Positions 1-12,590 of a stretch of DNA of 64,000 nt are shown here, in pieces (the stretch's first letter is position 1; every line of letters begins with the position of its first letter). The stretch is from Ceriagrion tenellum (taxonomy: Eukaryota; Arthropoda; Insecta; Odonata; Coenagrionidae). The notes beneath the pieces were generated by a model. That model was not told the origin of the DNA. It saw only the letters and a program-made list of their open reading frames with translations, and made no database searches. The stretch lies in assembly GCA_963169105.1 (NCBI GenBank), contig OY720642.1:21260965-21324964 (forward strand), given 5' to 3'. The position numbers were made by a program, and so were the translations under genes.

Positions 1-541
1 TAAGAACAGACCATGCTGGGACAAACAAATACAGCAAAAAAGTCCCAATTGCCAAATTTGCATTAGCTTAAAATTACAGTGACAACCATTTTTGTAAGGC
101 AGTGGTTACGTGTAGTTAACTTTAAAATGTGCTGATGTGTGAAGTTGGCCAGATTTTTGTCCCACGTTTGATTTGCATGAACAAGATAATTTATAAAATA
201 AGTGTGATACCTCAAAAAACAGATATGATGTCATAATTATGTCGAAATATATAATCAAGTATTCGTTTGAAATATATCTATCACGGACCGTCTAAATTTT
301 AAGTCATGAGTTAGGAAGAATAAGATTAGAAACTGAGATCTATCCTTAAATGTAACTCAAAAGTCTCTCTACAGAAAAATATTTAGTTTTTCTATTCGGT
401 ACTAAATTATCCATGTAATCGAATAGTCGCTGGCCAATTTTTTCCAATTCTGGATTCTTTTTATTATGAATTTTTGTGATGAGAAAGTGTTAATATTTTA
501 CAACACTAACAGTAATGTGCTTTAAATTAATTAGCAAATAC
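1..541. other. AT-rich sequence, no gene seen
   Basis: No open frame of note, no RNA gene and no repeat that I can recognise. The base composition is typical of the AT-rich background of the window. Confidence 0.6.
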
Positions 542-748
542 TCAATAGAAATAAATGCGACATCTCACTCTCTGCAGGTGTCTTATGTTTAAGAGTCGGA
601 ACTGATCTCTGCCTCCAGGCTTTTTGAGTGAGAGGCGGATTCTGGATCGGTGTGGTAATTCGCAGCCAGGACCTCGAGGCAATGCTCGGTCGAGGATCGA
701 CACTCGAGGGGTAAGCTCACAAGCAAGCAATTTGTAACAAATATTCAA
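542..748 (-). other. GC-enriched fragment, possible repeat remnant
   Basis: About 170 bases (roughly 556-725) stand out from the AT-rich surroundings by higher GC and by internal partial palindromes built on cctcgagg and gatcgacactcgag. A 68-codon frame crosses it on the minus strand but resembles no family I know. It could be the eroded end of a transposable element; I could not find clear pol III boxes or terminal repeats. Confidence 0.2.
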
Positions 749-3570
749 AATTTAGACAAATATTCAATTTTAATATGTTAATATCCATTCAACGTGACAC
801 ATTGACATCTGTTAGATACCGTTTTAATATAATGAAATGTATTATTTCGCGGTTAAAAGGAAACATGTTTATATTTAATCACATTATTACGAAATATCAT
901 ACACCACTGTGCTTCGAGTTATAATAGCATTGAATTGCATTAACAGTATATTGGCGTAGTGAAATGTTTTATATATTATCCATAGACATCACTAAGGAGA
1001 ATGTATGCAAAGTTTTGGTCAAATTTCGGTTCCAAACATCCAAACAAATAAGTAAATGGTGACGCGCGACTAGTTTCATTAATTGGCTGAAGAAGTTCCA
1101 GATTGGTGAGCATGGCAAAGGCCAGAGAACATGCTCCAATCTAAGTAGTGCGAGATTTTGAGGTAGATTTTTAACGCATATTTAGGGCTATAGTATGCAT
1201 ATATCCCAAAAATGACCGGTGGTCGAGTTCAAATGATGACATAAAATGTAGAATTCTATCGCTGTAACCAAACAACCTTTTTCTCGCGGTTAAAATTTTT
1301 ACATTATTGCTAGGTACGTTCATCTTAAAAATGACGAACGCTACTGGCGCCCCTACAACCGTCACGGTCAACATTATTAACTTCAGTAATGATAGGTACC
1401 TTTTCATGCAAACCATCTTTCATACCTCTGCTATAAAATGTATTTGGTACGTGACACTCTTGAAAAGCATTTACGAATGAGACTGTTGTGTATACGGCAA
1501 GCGATGCGGAGATTTAAAGTTAAAACAATAATTTATGAAGTTAAAATAGTCTTAAATAATTAACGATGATTGTAACTTGAGAGCATTATAGAGATAACCA
1601 TTATTTTTCTTAAATATTTGAACATTAATGTACAATGTATTATTGCTCATTAATTTCACGTGATGCTATCGTTTCCTAAAATCAAAATTTAATCTCACAT
1701 CGTAAATAATAAAAAACGTCTACAGACAGAGGAGGTTTGATTAATTTTGGTGGAAATGGTCATTGGAGTCGAATCGGACAGAATTATCCTCAGCATATGT
1801 GTTGGTTTTATGTCTCACTGAAATAGCCACTTTATACACAATTCGCGTTTAAATAAGCCCGTCTTGCTTTGGATTAACACATGATTCTCACACCGTCTTG
1901 CTTTTCATTATCACACGATTCACGCTTGTGAACGAGTCTTAATGAGGGTTGCAAGCAAATAAATTCCGATAGCACGGTAAACGATAAGTACTAAAATTAA
2001 AGAGTGTGTTGCCTAAATTTCACGTTTCTTTGTCTTTCTTGATACAGCAGACTATTGGCAGAGACGAGCTGTTGACACACAATTCAAATCTAGTTGCCCA
2101 TGTAGATTATTATAATGATAAGGGGCTTCAAAAAGAATCAACCCATGATGTTTATTTCACAAAGGTTTATTTAAGCATGAATAGTGTATAAAGAATGCAT
2201 TTTACTTTGCCGAACAAAGATGTCACAATACTTCTTAGGTCCTCAGCAAGCCGTGGATTCGCGTGCTGTGAATGTTCGTGATTCCGAGTTAGTGGTCGGT
2301 TGTTGACCTCGTGAAGTTGGGTGAGAACGGGCGTGGTCGTGAACACAACACTAACTGCCTGACTACAGGAGGCGATGACCCTTCTGGCAAGGCGATAGGA
2401 CAGTGAGGCGACAAGAATGGGTCCTTTGTCCATAGAACAACACGGTGGCATATGAACTAAGGGACAGGGTTTCCGAATCCTATCTGGGTCTGTATTCGAT
2501 TATCTCTAGTAACATTTATTGCCGGGATATTTGATGCTCAGGCAGATTACGTTTTCATATTCATAAACAAGGCACCTTATCGAGGAAGAATATAAAAGAA
2601 ACATTTAATTTATAGAAACTTTATGAAATTATGCTTTTCGTCTCTGATTAGATTTATGAGATATCCATAAGGATACTAAGTCATGAAAATAAAGAATCAT
2701 TGGACACATATATCTCTAATTTTACCATTTATGCCATCAGGATGACTGCAACCTAAAATTCTACACATAACTGATGATACGAGGTGCATTATTGCCTTTG
2801 CTTTACCTTAATTCAATATCCGGGTAAAATGCAGTTCTCATACACGATTATTTAAATATAATATTTACCAGGAATATTGCTTACGAATACACCAGGTAAA
2901 CGTAAAGCGTAATATTAGTTTGTGGAGACAACCTGTATAATTGAAGATAAGTGAAAGGACGGTTATTCACAGAATTTTTCAAGGAACGAAATAGAAATGG
3001 AGAAGATCGGCGACGGTTTCCAGCTAGTCTAAAAAATATATACCTAGTAAAGTGTCCCAACGGATCTGAAAGATATGTTTAAAATCGTTGTCAAGTCTCA
3101 GCTGCTACTTGATCTATTTGAGTGAAATCCAGCGGATGAAATAAAGCTCTTTTGAATTTTCATGTTTATTTTTACAGTTTCATGTATTTGATTGGTAACA
3201 GAATTATCTTTCAGCTATATTTACTACTCCAATGAAGTTAGGGAAATAGGTGAACAAAATTGGTCAATTGCCTGGTACAAATTTTACATTTCGATAATTA
3301 ATGTTATTTTCATGTCTTAGTATCCGTACGGATATCTCAGAAATGTAATTAGCACAAGAGAGTCATATTAATCCTGCGTGCAACAAATATGGTTATTAGT
3401 CGTTCCTCCTGACTAATGTATTCACCAGGGAAGGCTATTTAGCCTTGTCTTCCGAGTCGGGACGCATAAACTGTAGGCAACAGTCACACCACCATCACTT
3501 TGGTAAGCATTCCATGTAAAAATGCACATACAATCGTGGCTGGAGATGATTGACTTGAGCCGTCATCCGT
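749..3570. other. AT-rich sequence, no gene seen
   Basis: Background DNA. The part at about 2186-2455 is somewhat more GC-rich and carries a 94-codon minus-strand frame. Its product is not recognisable and has no domain signature, so I do not call it a gene. Confidence 0.5.
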
Positions 3571-4170
3571 GAACAGAGCGCGCATGGAAACACGGAAAGC
3601 CTCACTCAAATACCAGTGACGATGCCCTGATTCCATTGAAACGTGGATCCTATTTGCCATCTCGTACCCTTGATTCCATGTATCGTTGCTAAGAATCTAT
3701 CACTCCACGCCCCTAAGTATATCCCAGGCAACGAGAACACACGCAGTCCATCTCTCCCGGGGGAAGGTACGTGCTTCCTCCACTCTGGCGTTCTCGCCTT
3801 GGGAAACAGCGATCTCCGGACTGACACCCGCCGGCCCAACCCCCATGCCCATCCATCCCTCACAGATCTCCAAGCGGCAGTTCCCTTAAGCCGTTCCACC
3901 CCCTTCCATCCCCCTCCCTGACCCGACCGACGCCCGTGCCAACAGACCCCCCGTCGAAGATCCCTCTGGACATACGGGACACCGGAACTTGCGACGGGGC
4001 GCTGTGCGGCGTTAATTAACATTCGACTCCCCGCGAGCAAACTCCTCGCTCACACGCGTACCACACACAGGCACGAGCAAGCACACGTGCCCTATTCGAT
4101 TGGTGACTGGTCCCTCTAGCCTCCCCATTTTATCATCTCCCATCACCCTCTACCACTACCATGAGGAGGA
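3571..4170. other. GC-rich island 1 (pyrimidine-rich on +)
   Basis: A GC-rich, CpG-containing block in which the plus strand becomes strongly pyrimidine-biased (about 3720-3960). Long open frames occur on both strands, including 144 codons on minus, because the biased sequence is poor in stop codons. The predicted peptides are rich in Pro, Ser, Arg and Gly without domain motifs. It could be a regulatory or promoter-like region; no exon structure is evident. Confidence 0.45.
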
Positions 4171-4457
4171 GGATGCGAGATATTACGACCCACAGTCAGT
4201 GATGCGTGACATTCAAACGATTTCCTTCGTCTTGTGTGACACGATATTTTTGAGTAAAATTTTTCCGATGCCATGCCAATAATTCAGTTTTCTTGGGCCT
4301 ATCAGATATCATTAGCCTTCAGGTAGATAATCTTTCCCTATGTTTACCGATATGTAGTCGTTCAAATAGTTCATATGGGTGTTCCGTTCTTTTACTCAAA
4401 TGTTTATCATGGCATAACTAATAAATTCAGGCTTGACTTTGTGGAACCTCTCCATAT
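4171..4457. other. AT-rich spacer
   Basis: No gene or repeat recognised; it separates GC-rich island 1 from the fold-back element that follows. Confidence 0.5.
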
Positions 4458-4634
4458 CGGAAATCAAAATATACTTGTAATGGTACAATAAATAGATTTA
4501 TTCTTTACGACCCGAGTTTTGTCACATAATGACATCTGAGGATAATTGACACCTGAAGATGCCTTTATGTGACGAAACTCGGGTCGTAGGGTAAATCTAT
4601 TTAGTGGACCATCACTAGAATACTTTGATTTCCG
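4458..4634 (+). mobile_element. Fold-back element with hammerhead-like motif (copy A)
   Basis: The two ends are long imperfect inverted repeats. The left arm runs from 4458 to about 4533 and matches the reverse complement of about 4561-4634, both ending in acgacccgagttt-type sequence next to the centre. On the plus strand 4553-4559 reads CTGAAGA, 4574-4577 reads GAAA, 4577-4584 can form a four-pair loopless stem, and TC is at 4584-4585: the order of a type-I hammerhead core. Stem II is damaged on this strand. The minus strand of the left arm keeps a clean stem II (GTCA/TGAC) but has lost core bases. This fits a decayed non-autonomous repeat related to Penelope-like elements. Family assignment is inference; the inverted repeat and motif order are directly visible. 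Confidence 0.6.
4553..4585 (+). ncRNA. Minimal hammerhead ribozyme-like motif, partly decayed
   Basis: The conserved hammerhead bases C-U-G-A-N-G-A (4553-4559) and G-A-A-A (4574-4577) are intact. Stem III would be A-C-U-C with G-G-G-U (one G-U pair), and the predicted cleavage is after C4585. Stem II (4561-4573) pairs poorly and stem I has only about two pairs, so self-cleavage as a monomer is unlikely. Confidence 0.45.
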
Positions 4635-5335
4635 TTTAACATGGTATCAAAGATATCTTCTAAACATATTTGCTGTCTTTCCTCATCTCACAGTTTTCTC
4701 CCCGATTCCCATCACAGAGTTTTCCTTTCCACTGCATATATGGGACTGCTCGTTCTTGTGGTGCCAGTTATCATGTGGGCATCGTGGTACTCATACACCG
4801 GGTAAACATATGCGTTATCAAGGGATTTCCCATGCAATGTAATCAGGCCAGCGATGAGGAACAATACGTTGTAATACGTTGTGCAAACTAAGCGAGTCAA
4901 GATATTACACAATATGTAATAATTCAAGGCACTTGACTTCACTGTACAAGACACAAAGTCATTCAATTTTTGGAATGTGATATTTTATTTAATACGGTAA
5001 TTGAATAGACAAATAAAATGTCATACCGCCAAGTCACCAGTGACCTTGTTTTATTTGAAAAAGTGCATCTCAAAGAATAAGTCTCACAGTAAAATTGATT
5101 TCTCAATAGAGTGATTTAATGATGATAAGCTCTCTTTAAGTTTGAAATTTACTCGAAAAGATGTTTTGCCCACATTTCCCATCCAGCTGAGGATAATTAA
5201 ATGTGGTAATTCAGTGAGCTCGCTGATTCAGCACCCGTATCACTGGAATTTGTTCAAAACGCACTTCCGCATCGCAGTTGGAGATTCAGAATCCATATCT
5301 CCTAGCCATATCTATATTCGAGTAACGCACTGTCC
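4635..5335. other. AT-rich sequence, no gene seen
   Basis: Short overlapping frames only, with no recognisable product. No repeat or RNA gene seen. Confidence 0.5.
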
Positions 5336-5660
5336 TTCCTCGCTTCAGGCCGGTTTAGGTTGGCCTCAGGTCCTGGGGGCGTCAAGAAGATCTGCTCTGC
5401 TTTGCCCTCCGGCCACCACGTGGAGCTGTGCACTCACGACCTTAAAGGGGGTGGAGAGGCCGTAGCTGGGCGTTGGAGGGAGCTCAAGGGGATCGGGACG
5501 GGCGCGGCAGGGTATGCCGTGGGAGTGTGTAGGGGAGGCCGGAGTAGGGCGTCGCACGGAGACAGGAAAGATGTTTACGTGGACAGACGTTCGGAGTGAC
5601 GGGGTGTCACGGCGCGGCTTTGGCTATTTCCCGTCCCATTCGTCCCCGTCCTCCAAGAGA
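5336..5660. other. GC-rich island 2 (purine-rich on +)
   Basis: A short CpG-containing block, G-rich on the plus strand from about 5440 to 5600. Frames are open on both strands (79 codons plus, 63 codons minus), as expected from composition. No domain, splice signal or promoter element can be assigned with confidence. Confidence 0.4.
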
Positions 5661-7080
5661 CTACCCTACTAATTGTAGTTCTCTTGTGTCCTACAAGGAA
5701 GTCTGATTCATGTTATCCTGCCCATCCAAGAGTGCTTGATTCATTTTGGATGGAGCGTTAGATCAATTTTTTTATATACTTCGACTACTCAAGTTATATC
5801 ACGCCGTCTAACAGGAGACCTAAGTTGTAAGGTGTGCCCAAATTCCTTTCAGGGAACTGAGAATTAATCAATCCCACTTCTCTGCCTCACAGCCAGCATG
5901 ACTGATTCTTTTGACTTGAAAGGTTCCATTAATCAGTCCTACTATAATTAAAAAATATTTACACTTACGTTTGACTTCAAAATATCCGCAGTATCATCAT
6001 ATGATGAAAGTAAAAGAATAATCAAAGAAACCTTCGTCTCAATAGAACTTTTATTGTAAACCATTATATTTTTCGGATACTATGATTTGGTTTATATTTC
6101 CCCTAGCATTGTTGACCGTTGACTTTCATCCCGCCCATAGTCTGCAAAAAAAACGTGTATGGCTGCAAGCCAAGATAAATTTCCTTCTCATAAAAGGTAT
6201 GACTGTCACTTGTTATCTACTGTGCTATGTTTGGATCCGTCTAGGAAATTTAAACTCCAATGGCTTTGGATCCGTAATGAAAGAGGGTCACTTTTTATTA
6301 ATTATTAAAAATTATCACAAAGCTTCAATTACAAGGATTTTTATCCTTTACGCAAATTTAAAATAAATGAATTCGGTCAAAATAAATTAAATATCAATTA
6401 AAATTATTTTCTCCCAACTTTTATAGAAGAATATGACACAATAGGGGTAACAGGTGACTCCAAATAAAGAAAAAAATCTTTTGGCAAGTTGCGATCGTTT
6501 AAGGTAGTCCGAGCGAGATAGATCCCTAGTCATAATAGAGACCATATTCGAATTTTACGTTTTAATTTCACCAGCTGTAGGACACATAAATTAAATATTG
6601 CATCATTAATGGTGCAAAAATATTGTTTTATATGGCAGAAATTGTAAGCAATTAAATTAAAATATCTAAATAAGTCTTTATCTTGACTCCTTTTTTTCGC
6701 GCAGTGCGTTTGAAACTTCTTCAAAACGGAAGGTTTTTGTGACACCCAAGAACCTACTGAGGTGACAATATGATTAATTTTCAAAAATAGTTGAGGAAAC
6801 ACACAAACTACACACTTGATTTTTTTATGAGATCTAAGCGTAGGAAATTCCTCATTTGTTAAATAAGGTCTCTCTGGAGTGCATACACGTCGCATTTCCC
6901 ATATAAATGAGCTGGTATTTTTTGGCAAATATCTCCGAAAGTAATATGGTAAGGGGTTAAATTTTTGGTGTCAATGGAATGGTGATATATTTTTCTTTAG
7001 AATGAGACCAAATGCATTTATTTCTAGGAAAAATGATATTTCGCTCAAACTGCCTTACTCAGCACGTATGGTATTCAAAG
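5661..7080. other. AT-rich sequence, no gene seen
   Basis: The longest frames are a 94-codon plus-strand frame near 6082 and a 132-codon minus-strand frame at 6530-6928. The latter gives a Lys/Phe/Ile-rich product typical of chance translation of AT-rich DNA. No repeat recognised. Confidence 0.5.
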
Positions 7081-8340
7081 CCAACCCTATGCTCTTCAGC
7101 CTTCAACTCAAGTCGGTCAGTGAGTGACGCCGGGACAGGAAGTATGACTCTGTGGGATCACCCATCCCGCGAAATGCATGCAATCCGGCACAGAGCGCGA
7201 ATGGGCATCGGGGGCCGGAGATGTATAGGAGAGGGAGCGGACGGCGCCAGGGGCCGTGCGGCGTAGCGACCGTTCGACAGGGCGCGGTCCTAGCACAAGG
7301 AGGGAAGGCTGGAGCGGGGGCCGAAGGGTAGTGGAGAGAGGAAATGAGTTGGAAGGAGGAAGGAGAAACGGAGTGTTAGATGGGGAGATAGAGAGAGAGA
7401 GAGAGGCAAATCCGCATTTCACGACCAAATGGCACAGGGGACACCGCCGGGGGGGACGAGATGGTCCTACAACACCCCATTTACTCCCTTTCGCCGCACC
7501 CAGGCACCCCCGGGTGCATTATGCATGCGTGGCCGAACGGACCTCGTTGGGGTGAGGTGAGGGGGAAGGTGAACAGCGGGAGGCCCTCCTCAAAACTCCC
7601 ACACATTCACTCGGGTCGGACTCGCTCGTCACCTAGTCTCTACTCTCTCCCGGCCTCCAGGTCAGAGGGTAGAGTTTGAGTGGGATCCAAACTAGGAGTT
7701 AAGCCGGGGAGATGGACAGATTGGCGGCGGCTTGCGCTCCTCGCTTCCCTGCTCCAGACGGTCCGGTCTCAAACCCTTCCTCACCCCCATCCTCTCGCAC
7801 GGCAGACGGCAGTGTCCCCGTGATAAAGCGCAGGTGCCGTTCAATTAGCCCACCCGAGCCACACACGTGCCGTCCGGGAGTTCGTCCGCCACACATGCCC
7901 CGAGTGAAACGACTGCTGCCGGGGACAGCAGCCGGCCGGCCACCCGTCCGGCCCTTAAGCTCACTCGCCCCTCCCGGCCTCTCCCTTGGTGTTATGAGCG
8001 AGAGCGCGATGCATTGGACCCCGCTGGCTGGCAGGGGAGCTGATAAGCTTACCCTCTCCGCTCCACGACCCCTCTCTCGTGGGGGCTTCCTCCGACCTTC
8101 CTCGCCTGACTGGTGCTTCCCTCCGCCACCACACCTTGCACTTCCGCGTGAACGACCTCGCCATCACCCCGGCCCACTCCTTTCCCGCTAGACACGTTTC
8201 CCCCGGCGGTCCTCCAATTTTCCTCCTCGCTCTCCACGTTGTATTCCCCTGACAATTTAAAGAGCTGCTGCCGATTAGTGACGCATGCTCGTCGTGGTCA
8301 GCCTTCCCCGCGTATATGACTGCGTCCAAACTGTTCAATT
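7081..8340. other. GC-rich island 3, purine-rich then pyrimidine-rich
   Basis: The largest GC island in the first third of the window. The plus strand is purine-rich from about 7200 to 7460, including a (GA)n run near 7386-7405, then pyrimidine-rich from about 7560 to 8240. Open frames of up to 159 codons occur on both strands; their products are Pro/Ser/Arg-rich and lack domain motifs. CpG is frequent. Unmethylated promoter-like DNA is possible, but no transcript structure can be read from sequence alone. Confidence 0.45.
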
Positions 8341-10680
8341 AGGGAACCTAATCCCTCATGTCTATCGAAGAACATGCTTAAAGAGTGTCCAAACGTGTTA
8401 GGCAAATTGAGGGGACAGATTAGAGTACCTATTTATTCACCAGATAATCCAAGTTCGTCCTAAACGCTCCACTGCTTATTGAAACATCCTTAAATCCTGG
8501 TGTTGTATGCACGAGAACGACTGGATTTGGCATGTAATTGATAGCCAAGTATTTTCTTTGATGATAGCGGCATGAATTCTCGGAAATATCTCACGAATGT
8601 TAAGCTTTTGATAGATTTGTAACTGATACTTACTATTTGTTAGCATGGAGTAGACTAAGGCAAAAGTGGAGGAGAGTGCTAATGTCTTAAGTGGGAAAAT
8701 AAAGTCGGTAAAACTTACAAAGCCCATTTTGTTTAAAAAATTCTCGGACTGCTAGAGATTTTATTCAACATGAGCTTAAAAATAAGGTAGCTACACATTC
8801 CTTATGGCCGTGCATGCAACACCCCAAGTTGGATGCTGAGAAAAGTTCTCTTAATACAATGCGCTTCAAAAAGGTCACTAAAAGATATTTATTTAACTAC
8901 GCATATTAAGTGCTCGTCAAAGAATGGAACTGCCATCATACACAAATCACTCATCTACATGTGATATCAAAATTAAACATATAACATCATATAGATTATT
9001 ATCAAAATGAGGTACACATAACTTAAGTATTTTAATAGACAACCTTAGGTGCAGCCTTAAGCTTTAAATGCACCATTAATGAATGCATTAAAATTAATTA
9101 GCATTTTATTAAAGAGCTTGTCACCCATGTATCAGTGTGCATGCTGCGTTTTTGACCACCGACTGAATTCCCCTTCAATTCATTTAATATGCAACTTAAG
9201 TTAGCTGTGTCTCACATCTGGGACATTAATGAAATAAACTCCTAATAACTTCATTCGGAAAAGATTACTTCTAAATAAAGTTACCAGCAAAGCATTCCCG
9301 AGCTAATAACTACGAAAATATTAGAAAAGTACTATAGTAAGTCGTAATCCGTCATTTTACCACATCATCAAGCCTCTTATTTATTTACTGCGCCTTTTTT
9401 CTCTTGCTCCATATTGCTTCAAGCTCTTGATATGGCACAAAATTGCGTTGGTTGTCCAGAGTGAATCCATTTCAATTTAGAGCCTTAGTACTTCAACGCT
9501 GCACAGCATGTTTCCTAATTCTCAACAAGTTTGGACGCGAGTTACGATTTTACGTGTGTATTATAACTCTTGTTAAACAGGGAAGACAAGTGACCTCAGA
9601 GAAAGTGATACTTTAGTACAAAAATCGACGATTCAGGGCTGAAGTAGAGGAACTGCTCCATAATGGAGGTAAAAAATGATGTTGTGGCTTTTCACATGTA
9701 ATACATTAATTTCATAGCTAGTTTCGACTTGCTACCTCATTAAGCGGCTGAATATTTCAACCAAGTTGACACCAACTTTTCTCGAACTATCGCTATACAA
9801 AAGTACACGTTTACAGTATTCTTTGATGCTCCCACCCAAGTAAGTGAAAACGTCTTTCTTAAGGCATAGGTGAATAGGAATTAATACAGAATTCTAAAAA
9901 TAGAATTTTCTAAGCTTTTTTCGTAATTTTTACAAGTACCATGCTAGCCTATTAGCTAAATTAACGAAGTTTTAGGTCTCACATTTCACGGCACTTTTCC
10001 TTCCACCCAATCAAATAGTTTTGATCCAATGAAAAACATGCCTCGTACCTAGTGAGGAATTATTTCTAAACTTATTTCTCTTATTTTATGAGCAATTTGA
10101 TCATTAAATTGCTGATCCAGAAGTACGCTCTTTACAAGCAATTTAGTGAGTCCAAAAACTTCCTCACATATGCTTCCAGTGAGAGCATAAATTTTTCACG
10201 GAAACCCTTGTTAATACGATATATGACAATATGAAAAGAATTTCACATTCAAGTCGTGACGACAACTTTTGTCTTCATTTTCCAAAGTTTGAGCCTCAAA
10301 GAATTAAAGAAGTGCACTCCAATTACGGAACTCTTAGTTCTTCGGGTCTCGAAGGTTTACACTTCTAAATCCTCCACTCAAAGTTAACAGAATAAGAATT
10401 TGAAGCATTTACCAAGGAGCATTTCCGTTATAAATGTCAAGTACAGAGCTTATTCCCTTGAATACTATCTCTTTGTTTATTTCCTTTTAATATACTCTCT
10501 CACCTCACGACTTGCAAGTTTATACAGTCAAGCAGCGTATGGAGTAATCCAGTTGGGATGCTACCATTTAGGGCGAGGTAGCTCGACTTCAGCACATAAT
10601 AATTGGATGCGAGATGAAACGAGGCAATGCGTTTTGAGATATTCCGCAGAAAGAGTATAATCTGGAAAAACCAACGCACA
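8341..10680. other. AT-rich sequence, no gene seen
   Basis: No coding signal. A weak hammerhead-like remnant lies at 9717-9743 on the minus strand and is listed separately. Otherwise no repeat or RNA gene recognised. Confidence 0.5.
9717..9743 (-). ncRNA. Very decayed hammerhead-like remnant (tentative)
   Basis: On the minus strand TTAATGA (expected CTGATGA, two differences) is followed by an 11-base spacer and an intact GAAA, then CTAGCTA where a short loopless stem III would sit. The order and spacing fit the other copies, but two core bases are lost, so this may be chance. Confidence 0.15.
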
Positions 10681-10880
10681 GTTTCCACTCTCTCTCTCTC
10701 TCTCGCTTTCGCTTTCCATCCTTGTCTCCTGTAATATTCCCTAAGCCCTGCAACTCCCTATTCCCTTTCTCCTTCATCGATCCGAGTCTCTCATCTCTCC
10801 TCCAGCTGACCTGCGAATTCCCCGAAAGCGCCGGGTTCACTCATCCCGGCTGCAGGCATTATTCCCGCACATTTGTTTTC
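10681..10880. repeat. (TC)n microsatellite with adjoining GC-richer segment
   Basis: A CT dinucleotide run at about 10689-10704 opens a short pyrimidine-rich, more GC-rich segment. This is the same combination of GA/TC tract and GC-rich DNA as at several other islands in the window. Confidence 0.6.
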
Positions 10881-11285
10881 CTCTGCTTATTTAAATCCAT
10901 ACCGCCTGTCAAGTCTCTATGTATGCAAGCAGATATTCACTCGAAATGAGTCTCAACGAGATTCTCTTGTTTCAGTGTAGCCTCTTAAATTACCCGCAAA
11001 TGGTGAATACGATTCTTTATCAGATTTATAAAAATACATCTATGAATAAACCAGCAGTACTCATCAAAATCGATAAATTTTAAAACCTATGCCTCAAATA
11101 TCGAATTATAGTAGGGAGTAATTGCTGAAAACATTTATGTTGCCGCTTGGAAGAGGAAAGATTTTACGGAGGCAAGAATAGAAAGGTCTTAACATGAAAA
11201 GTGAATGAGAAATGCTGCTCCATTCCTCTTAGTTGACATACGGAGTACACCTGGGGCATATATGCCCGACACGGTTATATACAAT
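10881..11285. other. AT-rich sequence, no gene seen
   Basis: No coding signal or recognised repeat before the duplication that follows. Confidence 0.5.
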
Positions 11286-11541
11286 TTGTGAGTTACAAAT
11301 AACGTATTAAAGCTGTCTGCTTTGTTAAAACCGCTACATTAGAATAGAGAAATACAATGCATGTGATGAAAACACTGCCTCAGGAAACAATAGAACTTAT
11401 ACAGTATTCTACAGTAATAATATATACTTGTGAGTTACAAATAACGTATTAAATCGGTCTGCTTAGTTAAAACCGATACTTTAAAATAGACAAATATAAA
11501 GGATATGATGAAAACACTGCCATTGAAAACTATAGAACATG
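11286..11541 (+). repeat. Spaced direct duplication, 142-bp offset, two copies
   Basis: Copy 1 (11286 to about 11400) and copy 2 (11428 to about 11541) align at a constant offset of 142 bases. Both contain gagttacaaataacgtatta near the start and tgatgaaaacactgcc near the end, with scattered substitutions between. The 27 bases separating them are not obviously repeated. No coding capacity is shared. Confidence 0.85.
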
Positions 11542-12160
11542 GACGCAATACACAAGGTAAAGAGAGCTTGAAAAACTTCAGACCCTATGAGTTTAAGGCT
11601 GATTATATGGATAAAGTATTGCCCTATATCAACATTTACTTCACCTCTTTGAAACTGATAGAAGTAGAAAATATAGAGATATGTGCGGGCAGGTAGCTGT
11701 AAGATTTAATTCTTCTCAAGGAGCATTAAAGAGAGCATAGAAAAATGATAAGAGATCCAAATACCCCAAAGCTCAACTAAAACTCTGCGCTATTCAAACA
11801 TTTCCATTTGCATTCCCAATAGTTTCACTATAAATGGAAAATGCCCCGACTTTGCCCACAGCTATGCGTGGAATAGCAAACACAATGGTGAATTATCGCA
11901 ATTTCAGTCCGAAATTGAATATACACGCTCGTGTGGTAAAAATTCTGATAAATTAACTGTGTGTACCTACTTTGAATCTCTTAAATCTGCATTAATTACG
12001 ATTACAGTCATTCAGAAATTTCTTTACTAATCCAAAATATAATGATCATTGGCAAATATATGAAAGATAAAAGATTTGTAAAAATTTTAGTTATTTAGAT
12101 CTTGACGACAACGTGCAAAATCCAGAGACGTGCAAAATTCAGAAAATTGCACCTCATAGC
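11542..12160. other. AT-rich sequence, no gene seen
   Basis: Only a 63-codon frame beginning in the duplicated segment; no recognisable product. Confidence 0.5.
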
Positions 12161-12590
12161 CTAAAAGAGAGAGAGAGCACTCAAGCCTGTACGGCGCCTT
12201 GCAGAAGTTCATTAACTCGGCAGTACGCTGCGCCGAATCACCTTTTTCTTTGGCTTCAGTTCTCCATGTTCCGCCATCAACCTCCGGCCCCAATCCCCAA
12301 CGCACACACAGATATTGTCGTTCCATGGCTCTCTCATTACACGTCCCTCCCGCACTCAAGTGCGTCACGTACAGAAAGTGAGACTGGTTGAGAGCGCTCT
12401 ATTCGGGATTTTCTGGTCGAGATATGTCTCACGTAGATGCGAAATTCGCAGGCAGAAGTGGTCTATGTGCGAAGCCGTTTTCTGAAGCACTGCCGACCCA
12501 GTTATGGCTCCACCAGATTGCTGGAGCGAGTCGGAAGCTTGTTGTTCGTGACTCAAGCGGTGTAAGTCGAGAAAAGCACTGGAATTAAAC
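12161..12590. other. GC-richer island 4 with short (GA)n
   Basis: An AG run at about 12164-12178 is followed by some 400 bases of higher GC with overlapping frames on both strands (up to 93 codons). No domain or splice structure seen. Confidence 0.4.

Noticed and set aside
2767..2800. ctgatgatacgagg, another possible hammerhead core
   Set aside because: No GAAA at a suitable distance and no stem II.
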